From Melampsora larici-populina 98AG31 (lineage: Eukaryota; Basidiomycota; Pucciniomycetes; Pucciniales; Melampsoraceae), in the NCBI RefSeq assembly GCF_000204055.1, contig NW_006768765.1, forward strand, positions 443,478 through 507,477: a stretch of DNA of 64,000 nt, read 5' to 3'. A program made the translations under genes and the position numbers. Shown piece after piece: positions 48,626 to 58,459 of the stretch (the stretch's first letter is position 1; the number at the start of each line of letters is the position of its first letter). The notes under the pieces were generated by a model, which was not told the DNA's origin, did no database searches, and was given only the letters and a program-made list of their open reading frames with translations.

Positions 48626-49660
48626 TACTTTACACAATCAATGACTGTGATTACGTTGTGAGACAATCTTAAATAGTGCTCAGTTGTCTTTTTTATCACA
48701 CCCCAATGTCTTTTTTATCACACCCCAATTTTTGATCGACTTGAAGTGTATTGCGTTACATATTTCAAAAACCTAGTCGCTCTGTCTTACCTGAATCAAG
48801 TTTTTTGATTCAAAGATTTATTGAAAAGATTACTCAGTTATTGAATAGAGGTTGTGATCTATAAAGGTTCATTCAAGTTGATCTAAATTGCATAGTTTAG
48901 TAGGAGTTGTCTGAGTTCTTTTCCCTTCATATTTTTTTACTCTTTCATTTGTTGTGTCAATTGATCTTGCCATTTGATCCAACTCACATCAATTTGATCA
49001 AAAATCGATTGATTGAACCGACTGAGACACTCAAGATATACCTACAAGTTGTGCGTTTAAGTACATGATGCAATAGGATATGATACAAATGGAATCGAAT
49101 CAAATTGGTTTCTCCAATTAAATCATAACAGCGGGACCAGTCTGAACACTGAATTGAGTAAAAATTAGCGCTGTTTCTCTTTCTTGATTTGGCAATCTCA
49201 ATTGATGGTTTAATGCTTAATTGACGGTTGCGATTAATACTGTATCAACTCATTCGATTAACAAGAAAGAGAATTCAAATTGTAAGTACATATGTTGAAA
49301 GGTTCAGAAAGCAAGACAGTCGACCTCGCTTTTACAAGTGGAATTGAAATACTGGACAGCGTGTTGATATGCTTACTTATTAAATTGGCTGCTCAGTAAA
49401 GATTTCCTTGACATTTGTAGGTACGAGTTGGTATAGGACTTTATAGGACACTACTTAAACTTGCTGGGCACCCGCCCAGGTTGAGTGTAGCTATCTAGCT
49501 ATCTATTTGGAATCCATCTTGAGTAATAAGCGTTATAACAATTGTACCACTTAAATTTGTTAGGAATGTGCTCGTTTGGAGTGGTATTGTTTAGTAGATG
49601 ATCCACAAGTGGTAAGGATTGTTGCAATTCAGGCGTATTTGGTGTTGAGTTGAAAGTGTC
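48626..49660. other. 3' flank of outer accessory gene, no gene seen
   Basis: A/T-rich DNA between the accessory stop and the right subterminal palindromes. A 20-base direct duplication ending in TTTTTTATCACACCCCAAT lies at about 48688-48730. Confidence 0.5.
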
Positions 49661-50110
49661 CAGATTGATCTTAGCGAATTAGCAAGATCAGAGAGAGTGC
49701 TCTCAGATTGATCTGAATGTTTTGTCTGGTGAGAGATTATCTAGATTGATCTGAGTGACTTGTCAGTTTGAGAGGAGTTTGGATACTGATCTGAGATCAC
49801 TCAGATTGATCTGAGAGTGCGCAGATTGATCTGAGAGTCCTCAGACTGATCTGAGTGATCTGACCTCTGTGCTCTTTGTGAATTCAACTTTTGATATAAG
49901 TCAAAAGTTGATAAAAATGGTGCTATGGACACTTCTGATACACAAATTTTTTTTGGGAACTTGTAGTTGACTTTGTGAGTGTGGAAAAGGTGGGATAGTT
50001 TTGATCTAGATGATCTAGCGTGATCTAGCACAGAGGTTCGAGTCCGGGTCCGATGAAAGTGCGCACCGTTTCATAGGGTGCGTGCTCAAAAGTTTAAGGC
50101 GCCACAGGTG
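49661..50110. repeat. Right TIR of outer KDZ with subterminal palindromes
   Basis: Complement of the left arm. Palindromes CAGATTGATCTG start at 49704, 49802 and 49822, and CAGACTGATCTG at 49842; the last three are 20 bp apart. Near-matches are at 49661 and 49742. Confidence 0.9.
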
Positions 50111-50728
50111 GGTTAGCTTAACACAAGCCCTCTCTGCGCGGCCACGTCCGCGCGCCTTGCAGAGGGGCTTGTGACTAATCGTCGAATTCTGGCACGGAGA
50201 CTCCAGCCCTTAAGTCCTCTTAAGTTGTTTTTTGATGTTTGCCGCTTTCCTCACTGATAAATACCACTTTGCCTTGCAGGCAATTCTGTTCAGGAATGGC
50301 TTCTACATGTTTTTGAACATTGATCAACCAGGGAAGAATGCTCTGTCATTCTTTTTCCAAGACACATATCCAGGCTTTAAGTCTCACTTGTAAAGGGGTT
50401 ACAGGCTGTATTTGCACCGTAAAATCGAAAACAAGACAGTACAGGCAGGGATTGTAAGAATTTCAGCTTACTTGGGTGGTTACACCACTCAGAGTGCCAA
50501 CCAAAGGTGGCCATCAGTATGTGTAGAAACTCGTGCTGAACAACATTCCCTGTAAGCTAAAGTGATGTTTATCAGCAAGGAAAGCAGGAAACAGCAAAAA
50601 ACGACTTAAGAGGACTTAAGGGCTGCTGGAGTCTCCGTGCCACAATCCAACAATTAGTCACAAGCCCCTCTGCAAGGCGCGCAGACGTGGCCGCGCAGAC
50701 AGGGCTTGTGTTAAGCTAATTCAGGTGG

Positions 50729-52197
50729 TCGTCCACAGACCAGGTTCTTGGATGACTTCAACGGCTGTCAAATTTGGTTATTCTAAGGCGGATCCAATAT
50801 GGATTCCAATCCTTTCCCAGTTTCAACTGAAGGTGGAACTCTCTCATGTAACTTCTACACCAGGGGGTTATGGTCCTTGGCCTCAGCCGGTTCCTGTGAC
50901 AATTTCAAAGGTTTTGTCACCTGAACCGCCCAGGAAGGTGTGGAACTGGTTTTGCCAAAACCAATTTGGACACCGTTCCACCACCACTTCTGGAACAAGC
51001 TGCATGTCAGCAACCGTTTGAGAACGCCTCCTGAGGCTGTGGTGAAGCGGTTTTCAAGATGAGAGATAACCAAGATGAGAAGAGAACCAAGATGATCAGA
51101 TAGCCAAGATGAGACATAACCAAGACGAGAGCAAACAAAAGAAGTAAAGAAATCTATGATGATGATGATTTTTGAAAATAACAAGGTATTGTAAACCAGA
51201 AAAAAAAGAAGAAAAAAAAAGAAATCTATGATGTGGTTGTTTTTTTTGTTATTTTGAATGGAGTCTGGTGAGAAACATCAGATTTGATTGAGATCTTTCA
51301 ATCATTCAGATCCCAAACGTTTCACTCTGATGTCGTTGATGATGACTAATGGAATGATGAGCACCAATCTGATTGATTCCAGCTAATCTAGCTAATCCAT
51401 GTTGATGATGAACCAAATTATTCATCAAAGGTTTTTTCAAAATACCTTTTAAATTAGGAGAACTTGATCTAGAATGATTAATGATCGGGATCATATTAAA
51501 TGATGAATCTCTTGAATGATGTGGTCTTTGAATCAAATTCAACATAACATCATCTTGACAATCTTCATGGGATGTTGCGATTTAAAAGCAAACCCATATC
51601 ACACAAGGTGGTTTTACGGTGTAGTCCGTATGCACTGTGTGAAATGACGTGACACATCCTGCCCTGCAACAACTGGTCACATCACACGGCGCACTACTTG
51701 GTGTGCAGCAACATGCTAGAGGGTGGCATGCATCATCAACTCTTTGGTGGCGACGTAAGCCTTTGGGCAGCGACATCAAGTCTTGCAAGGCAACCATGAA
51801 CCTTGGGGCGCGACATATATGCGGGTGTGGCAACATATACGCCTGTGCGGCAACATTTACAATCATATGTGACGACATATATATGTGTGTGACAACATAT
51901 ATATATGTGTGACAACATATATATATGTGTGACTACATATGTGATGACATATGTACATATGTAGCAACAATTATACATGTGTGGCACTGGCAACGTTTAT
52001 ATTTACATGCAAGAAATCATTTGCATTCATGATTGAGTCTAGTTATGATAACAGAAAAGAAAATTGAACAAGATGAAAAAGAACATATTGAGGAAGTAAA
52101 AAGGTTTAGAGGATGAATCTATTATTGGAACCTAAGGGGACAGAATGACAAACAGTTTTAGTAAATGGGACGAATAGTTTGAAGAGATTGGAAATAC
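50729..52197. other. Interval with no firm gene
   Basis: The 98-codon plus frame at 50725-51021 (GGYGPWPQPVPVTISKVLSP) has protein-like composition but no start context or partner exons. The minus frame at 51306-51545 is His/Ser-rich (HHSRDSSFNMIPIINHS) and could be a last exon. Neither is recognisable. A degenerate AACCAAGATGAGA repeat runs from 51060 to 51130. Confidence 0.3.
51640..52000. repeat. Degenerate minisatellite around a TGTGNGGCAACATATA motif
   Basis: Units spaced about 20-28 bases (for example near 51700, 51780, 51825, 51845, 51870, 51895, 51915) grade from GC-containing versions on the left into near-pure GACAACATATATATATGTGT on the right. It appears to be a decaying tandem array. 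Frames on both strands are shadows of it. Confidence 0.55.
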
Positions 52198-52986
52198 TTA
52201 CATTTGAATGTAAGCTAATAACAAAGCACCACTAGAAGCCACTGTACCAACAACATGTTGTAGACTTCAACCGTAAAAAAGAAAAAGTTAGAATCAATCT
52301 TGTAGTGAAGGATTTCTCGATAAGTTATACATACATATTGTTTTTCACACTTTCCAAGGTTGTACGTAAATTACCGATTCCACCTTTGATTCTTGTATCT
52401 ACTTCTTTGATCTTTAATTCACGTAAAACTAATCCATCATGTATTCTACCTTTTTCTAACTTCGTATCTGATCTAACCCAAGCTTGAGTACGAGTCTTAA
52501 GAACCAATAACGAAAAAAAGGTTAACAAATTTGAAAGATTTGAAAGGATCATGTTTTTATGAAGATTGAATTCATGTTTACAATTTCTTCTCTTCATCTT
52601 TTTTTAATTTTTCTAATCCACTTAATAGCCTTTCATTTTCTGATTTAAGTAATGCAAAATCTGGTTGTTCTACTAATTGAATTTCAGATTTAAGTTTTGC
52701 AAACCAACTCTTTGAGTATATTGTTGCTAAAAAGAACAAAAACATCAATAAAACAGTTTTCATTGAAATTTGGTTTAAAGAGAAGTGATTTTTTGATTTC
52801 ATTTCTAGTAACTAAACCAGTGATTAAACCTTTAATAGATTGATCAATAACTTGTTTGATAGCTAAAATTATCCCTTCTGCTTGATTTCTTGAAAGTCCA
52901 TCTTTTTGTAATTGCGTAACAAATTGATGTGAATCAAAATGAGCAGATTGATGGATTGAATTTGATGTCTTATTGAAAAACCTTTT
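52198..52986 (-). CDS. Mitochondrial MCUR1/CCDC90/Fmp32-family protein (DUF1640)
   Basis: Minus-strand exons carry the family blocks in order. First is HFDSHQFVTQLQKDGLSRNQ with AEGIILAIKQVIDQSI (from 52986). Next SKSWFAKLKSEIQLVEQPDF and ALLKSENERLLSGLEKLKKD (about 52720-52580). Then RSDTKLEKGRIHDGLVLREL and KIKEVDTRIKGGIGNLRTTLES (about 52485-52340). Last, a C-terminal membrane segment VVGTVASSGALLLAYIQM ending at the stop 52198-52200. Members are coiled-coil inner-membrane mitochondrial proteins linked to calcium uniporter regulation in animals and to cytochrome oxidase biogenesis in yeast. The first exon with the targeting peptide lies upstream and was not resolved. The join before SKSWF is uncertain: its acceptor TTTTTAG is clear, its donor is not. 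Confidence 0.82.
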
Positions 52987-55675
52987 CTAGACAAGATATA
53001 ATCAAAATCATGATTATCAATTTGTTTTTTTAAAGATTAGTTGATTAGATTGAATGAGATGATAACTTTTTTGATTGCTGAAGCAAATGCTACCTTTGGG
53101 GAATGGCTGCTTTGGTTTTGTTTACCGGTATAGGCCCAGCGAATACCTATTCAGCTGTCATTGTTTTTGGTGACAAGTATTCAGGTAAGGGTTTTTGTCG
53201 TTTTCAACTCATTTTGAAAATTTGATGATTGATATCAACATGTTCAAATTTTTAGATGATGGAACTAACCACTTTTGAGATCCCCCTAGACAAAAATCTT
53301 CCCGTTAGCTTCTTTTTGTTTGATTTTTTTCACTCGGTTTTCATCATCTATGATTTTTTGACCAGATTGTGGATTTTTTTAAGATGGTTCATTGGGCGAT
53401 GAGCTTAGGGCCAAACCTTGGACAGAACGACTTGTAGAGGTACTTTACTCCAAAATGCCCACCCCCCTATTCAATTACGCGGAGTTGAGTAATGAGCAAA
53501 CCTATACAACAAAGCATTTCAAGTGTGACCAGTTCATGCCTATGCGAGTAGCTTTGTATGAATCTAGTGTGACCAGTTCACACTTACGTAAGTGGTTTTG
53601 TATAAACGCTTTTCAAGTGTGACTGTTTCACACTTACACTAGCACAATTAGGCGGCGGGCGCCGCACTGGAATTCCTGTCACAACATGCAGAATAACTGT
53701 GGGGTGCACCCAAAATATTTTGAGGATGTGGCGCTCTTGCAGGGACACCCATACTTAAGCACAACTTTTTTTGTCCTTTTTGTGCTGCACACTGATGACT
53801 GCATTGTGAAACTTTTGTGAATTAAAGTGGATCCTGCCCTAAGCCTAAGCCTAAGCCTACACACCCAGATGGTTCCTAACCAATTTTTCCTTTGCGGCTC
53901 AGTTTCTATATTCTGAACAGATGTCCCGGTGTATGAAAATCAAGAATTTCCAATTGATGATCCCGAATGACAGATGTCCTGTTAATGTGTTCTGTTGGAG
54001 TTTATACCTGGCTTTTTACTTATATGTTCTGGTTTACAGCTATCCTACAATGTTTTTCTCAATATTGAAATGCTTTAGCAAAATCTCTCATCCTATTAAA
54101 GCCGCTACAGATTTGACTCCAGTCAATTGACATGTCAGTTGTTATTGCAGTATAAATGACCCAAGTGAATTGATCAAAAGAGCCAATTTCGAATCATGTG
54201 ATGATGGTTAAGAAATGATATATGAAGAAGCTGAAAGTTACTAGGAAAAAAAGATATCAGAAGGAGATCTATAAATCACATATATTTAGTCACACAAATC
54301 ATTTTTACTTTTATTTTATTCTACTCCAAGAAACCAATGAAAACAATATCAGATATTGTTTTATTGAATCTCATAAGCATTCCAGGACCAAAATTGTAAA
54401 CTTGGACTATGGAACTCAAAACTTCAAAATGAGGGACTTGAATAAAAATGATAGTCAAATGTAAAAAGATATGTCATCAGATGTCAAATGAAGGAGTACT
54501 CAATCATTTGTACAAAATACAAGTTGAGCAAAACAGGTGTACAAACAAAGGCTTGAAATGTATAAATCAGGTGAAAGATAATAATAGTTTGGAATTAGTT
54601 TGGGCAAAGGTGGAGTTTTTGAATTGGTCAAAGGTGAGCTTAGCACCAAGGTTGTGTTTGATATCTATATTGTCTGATTTTTTGTTGTATCCATTGTCAA
54701 TTCTTATATGATTGAGATAGTGAGAGGAGAGCAAAAGAAGTTGGATGCAAATCAAAAGCACCTTAAATGACTGGATCTGTCAAAATAAGTGCTGGGAAAC
54801 GAATTTGATGATATTGATGAATGATGAGAGCTGAAAGTTGAAGATATGATTGAGATTGATTGTATCATCTTATTCATAAGGGTTTGAATCAATTGATTGA
54901 AGGTTGTTGGTAGTAAATTTCTATAATGTCTTTGACATTTTGAAATTTCTTGATTGAAAGTTCTAAATTGAAATTGCAGTCCTGAATCCTAGATAATTTT
55001 AGCAAATCAGATCAATTGGCAACTTGGGTAATCAGTTTGATGACACTGATCAATCACAATCTTCTGTTAAATCAGAAAAGTTACAGCAGGTTCATTTGAG
55101 GTCAAGACAATAAGCAATATAGATTCACAAAGATAGGGAACAGAAAGAACTGAAGCCAAACTAAAATCATAATCAGTATATGAGTAAGTTGCCTATTCCC
55201 CAAATAGCTTTCAAACCTGTTTAAGTATACTATTGTTTTTGGGATCTAAACCAAGGCCAAGTAAAATATAAGTTTATGGACTTGAGGATGGATAATTTCA
55301 ACTTAATCCTAAGAATGAGTTGAGCTTGCCATATGGGTGATCTTTGGATGGGATCTCTAGTAGTGCAGGAAATGCAGCTGCATGCTGATTAACTGATGGC
55401 CTGATCTGATCCACATTCTATCTGTTTGCTAAAAATCAGTAAGCAAGGTTATTATTAGCAACAAATCAAACTGATGAGGGGGAGATATGTTGATTGATCA
55501 AGGGAAATGCAAAATATTTTCAACCCATTGTGAATTCATCAAACATAGCTTGAATAGTCTCAACATATCTTTCTACACTCGCAGAAGTAGTGGTCCTAGG
55601 CGAAGCATATGGAGTGATATGAAGTATATAACTAACTTCAATTCCTTGTTATATGTATGGGGTAGATTTGACTAC
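52987..55675. other. Mostly gene-free interval
   Basis: A short plus-strand run at about 53090-53190 (YLWGMAALVLFTGIGPANTY) ends at a GTAAGG donor and may be an isolated exon. Repeats with AAGTGTGACNNGTTCACACTT lie at 53515-53640. A purine block GATGAGGGGGAGATATGTTG near 55475 resembles a retrotransposon polypurine tract next to an LTR start, but no RT or RNase H is seen. The rest is A/T-rich. Confidence 0.35.
53639..53665 (-). other. Second Helitron-like 3' end
   Basis: The same block as at 22728-22755. On the minus strand it reads hairpin GCGGC-GCCC-GCCGC, then CTAATTGTG, then CTAG followed by T. The flanking sequences differ between the two sites, as expected of independent insertions. 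Confidence 0.35.
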
Positions 55676-55890
55676 TACACTGCCAACATAGATGCCTCGG
55701 GTCGCGGAATCCGAGGCCTCATCGGAGATAAATCCTCGGACAGACCCTGTCCGACGTTTTTGTCCAAGGTAATCTTCTGCGCTGAGAATTGCCTTGGATC
55801 AAAACCTCGGACAGAATCTGTCTGAGGTTTGGAATCCGATGATACCTCGGATTGAAAAATCCAAGGTAAATATGTTGGCGGTGCTATAGC
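55676..55890. repeat. Fold-back element, ~85-base arms
   Basis: The left arm (AATCCGAGGCCTCATCGGAG, then CCTCGGACAGA and GTCCAAGGTAAT) matches the complement of the right arm. The centre is near CTGCGCTGAG at about 55780. Each arm also contains smaller palindromes (CCTCGGACAGA with TGTCCGA). The pairing extends outward through GCCAACATA. It is probably a MITE. Confidence 0.65.
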
Positions 55891-56126
55891 AGTACTGGAC
55901 AGCAATCAAACTTGAATCTGTTGATCAAAGGTATTGTGGAACACACACTCATTGGTTTTTGTTGGCTTGAGAAATCAGTCTAAAGGAAATTATCAAACCA
56001 ATTCATCACGCTAAAACTCACATTCTCAACATGAGTTTGCTTTGAAAGTGCAGTAACCTCAAACTTTAGCACTCCAAGTGCATCATGATTATTTAGGCCG
56101 TAGCTATTTGCAGCCCACAAGAAAAC

Positions 56127-56410
56127 CATGTAGGAGCTGCCAAAACAGGGCCTACATGGGTATTTCACACAAAAAAGCGCCTACATTTATGATGTAGGTG
56201 CTGAAAACCATCTAAAATGATGCCTACATGATAAACAATCATGTAGGTGTCATTTGATTGAGCCTACATTTGAAATTATAGAATGTAGGCGTAATTTTCA
56301 AGCGCCTACATATCTGATTTGAAATGTAGGTGCTATTTTTGAGTGCCTACATTCAATTTTCAGCTCAAATAAGTGCCTACATGCAGTCTTGCACATGTAG
56401 GCGCTACAAA
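56127..56410. repeat. Array of six hairpins with CCTACAT/ATGTAGG stems
   Basis: Hairpins at about 56127-56158, 56176-56202, 56220-56250, 56260-56291, 56300-56333 and 56372-56406 each pair a GCGCCTACAT-type strand with ATGTAGGTGC. Loops differ in length and sequence while stems are kept. A lone half-unit lies near 56345. No coding sequence is present. Confidence 0.7.
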
Positions 56411-56795
56411 TCCAGCACCTACAACTCCGGACTGGGCTGGCGGGTAATGAAGAACAATTTTCAAGTTAAAATGAGAGTATTGGAAGACAGAAAAAGCAGT
56501 TTGGAGTCAAAATGAGTGTATCGGAAGATGGAAACAAAACCTGGACATCTCCTCAATTGTGTTTATATAACTATGGTTCCGCTGCACGCGGTAGTTATAT
56601 AGATGGGGTTTTGCTAGATGCCAGGTTTTATTTGGAGGGCTTGACGGCTTTGAAGGATGGAGCTTTGTTTTGTGATTGCCTGAAGAGCTTTGACTGATTG
56701 AATTTGATTGATAGGTGATTTCAATATGAGCAAGCAAAAACCCAAATACTGGGCCAAATCAACCCAGCTAGCATTCAAAGGATCATAAGGATCGA

Positions 56796-58064
56796 TTGAT
56801 TGCTAAAAGTGTGGAGAAAAAAACCCAACTCCCCACTCCACCACCTGACCCTCCGACTGTTGCAAGTGCTACACAATCAACAACTAGCAACCGGGCTTGT
56901 AAGCGCAAAGCGTTTAAAGAGAAAGTCAAGAAGAAGTTTGGTCTACCTGACAATGTCACTTTGATTCATCAAGCCAACCATGGTAGCAATAAACTCCTCA
57001 CTTTAAAAAAAGGAACTGCTGCGATCCTCAATCTGAACGGCACTAAATTGATTGCAGTCATCCGCTTCAACACTCAACAATATATTAAATCCAACGGTAA
57101 TAAAATTACAAACTGAAGATAGTGAGCAATTGTTCAAACAGTTTGGACGATCTATTTCAACCCTTTATAACCATGGAATAGCAAGAAACCGAATTACAAC
57201 CAATGGACCAAAAGTTGCACTTGGGAAAAGAAAACGAGGGGATATGTTCGCAATTGGGATGAGAGCTGGATATTGGAAGGGTGTCTTTGGAGGTGAGTAT
57301 CTCTGTATGTTTATTTGGTTTCCATCTGACAATTTGAGAAATATCTAGGTCCTTATGCAATCAGTCGCCAGACTGCTCTCTTGATCCGTTCCATGGAAAA
57401 GGACCTCGGACGACAACGGAACCTGCCGTACATACAACATTTCCTGGCTGGCCAATTTTCTTCTCTTTCTCTTGAAGCTTTTCAATCAAATTACGAAATC
57501 TGTGCTAAGGCCGGCCTCTCATGGGCATCACATCAATTCTTTAACTCACCCAACGAACAAGCCTTTGATGGAAACTTCGTAATGACTCGTGATGAATGGT
57601 ATAACAAGATTCATAAATATCGTGATGCTACAGGTTATTCATATGGATTGTTTGGCTTGATTAAACGTGGGACTGGAAAGCTTTACAGGTGTGGTAGCAA
57701 ATCAAGACATGGATATGTCAAGGAAGGTCATTTCTCTTTCCCTGAATATAATATTGAAGTCAGCTTTGAAGACTGTGGTGGAGTGGTGGAGATGGTCTGG
57801 GCGACGGATGTGGAACACCAGACAACTGAATCAACCACTCATGGTGCAAAAGGTGACCGTGTTAACCCTTGACAATCAAAAATCACCCAATTTGGTTCAT
57901 CGTGTCAAGTTTCAAAGTTGATTGTCCAATGCATTAATTTAATTCTTAATAAAAGAAGTACTATGGATGAGGAAGAATGGGTGGAATACCGTGAATCAAA
58001 AGTAGAAAATTATGCTGATGAGATTATACGTAAATGTCAAACACACAAGAAACCTAGAATCTAA
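56796..58064 (+). pseudogene. Tet-like (TET/JBP) 2OG-Fe(II) oxygenase, decayed
   Basis: A basic N-terminus (AFKEKVKKKFGLPDNVTL) and a beta block (GTAAILNLNGTKLIAVIRF) are followed, after a frameshift near 57100, by RDMFAIGMRAGYWKGVFGG-type sequence (KRGDMFAIG). An intron (57294-~57351) precedes the catalytic domain: HKYRDATGYSYGLFGLI, FSFPEYNIEVSF, and the distal His in DVEHQTTES (57816). Family members of this kind need HxD, and here that position reads His-Lys-Tyr (Tyr codon 57618-57620), so the iron ligand looks lost. An in-frame TGA at 57870-57872 interrupts a frame that otherwise continues through QFGSSCQVSKLIV and MDEEEWVEYRES to 58064. Intact members oxidise 5-methyl pyrimidines and are often found with KDZ transposons in basidiomycetes. 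Confidence 0.65.
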
Positions 58065-58459
58065 TAATCAGTGGATTTAGAGAAGCAATCCTGTACCTAC
58101 TCTGATGTTTGTAGAGTAAAAGTTCACCACAGTTCTGATGATACCTACATCCTGCTCCCAATGTTGTCATTGGCAGCTGCCTGTTCCAGTTTCCGCGCCA
58201 ATGCTAGGTCATTACGCAAATTCAACCGGACCATCCTGGCGGTCCAGCCTGCAAACACTGGCTCAGCATCATTTGAGAACTTATATATGAGAACTTGCAT
58301 CACGGATGTTAGCAATGCCAATGTTCCACAACCTACTCTCTATTTTATATTGTTCCATTGCAATTCAGCATGACTTGCCATGCCATCATCAATGCAGTTG
58401 TCACTGTAACTTCTCCTGTCAATCACCCCATTCATTAACGCTGAATTGAAACTTACATG

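Larger units (their letters stand above)
27384..50110. mobile_element. Outer KDZ transposon
   Basis: The ends CACCTGTGGCGCCTTAAACT and its complement are flanked by the exact 8-bp duplication GGTTAGCT (27376-27383 and 50111-50118). It holds a minus-strand KDZ transposase (28240-31775) and a divergent plus-strand accessory gene (34464-48625), the latter split by the inner KDZ transposon. Removing the inner element and its duplicated 8 bp leaves about 10.6 kb. That length is uncertain because of a 100-N gap at 33760. Confidence 0.9.
27378..50719. mobile_element. Mutator-like TIR element split by a KDZ insertion
   Basis: The element's first six bases (27378-27383, TTAGCT) are separated from the rest (50119-50719) by the outer KDZ transposon. 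Once joined, both ends read TTAGCTTAACACAAGCCC inward, and the 9-bp duplication TTCAGGTGG flanks them (27369-27377 and 50720-50728). The arms match for about 200 bases, including a GCGCGGCCACGT block and CTTAAGTCCTCTTAAGT. Original length was about 607 bp. The 9-bp duplication and long TIRs suggest a non-autonomous Mutator-like element. No coding sequence remains. Confidence 0.7.

Noticed and set aside
53837..53860. CCTAAG triplet repeat suggestive of a telomere
   Set aside because: There are only three units, and the unit is CCTAAG rather than CCCTAA. There is no array and no chromosome-end context.
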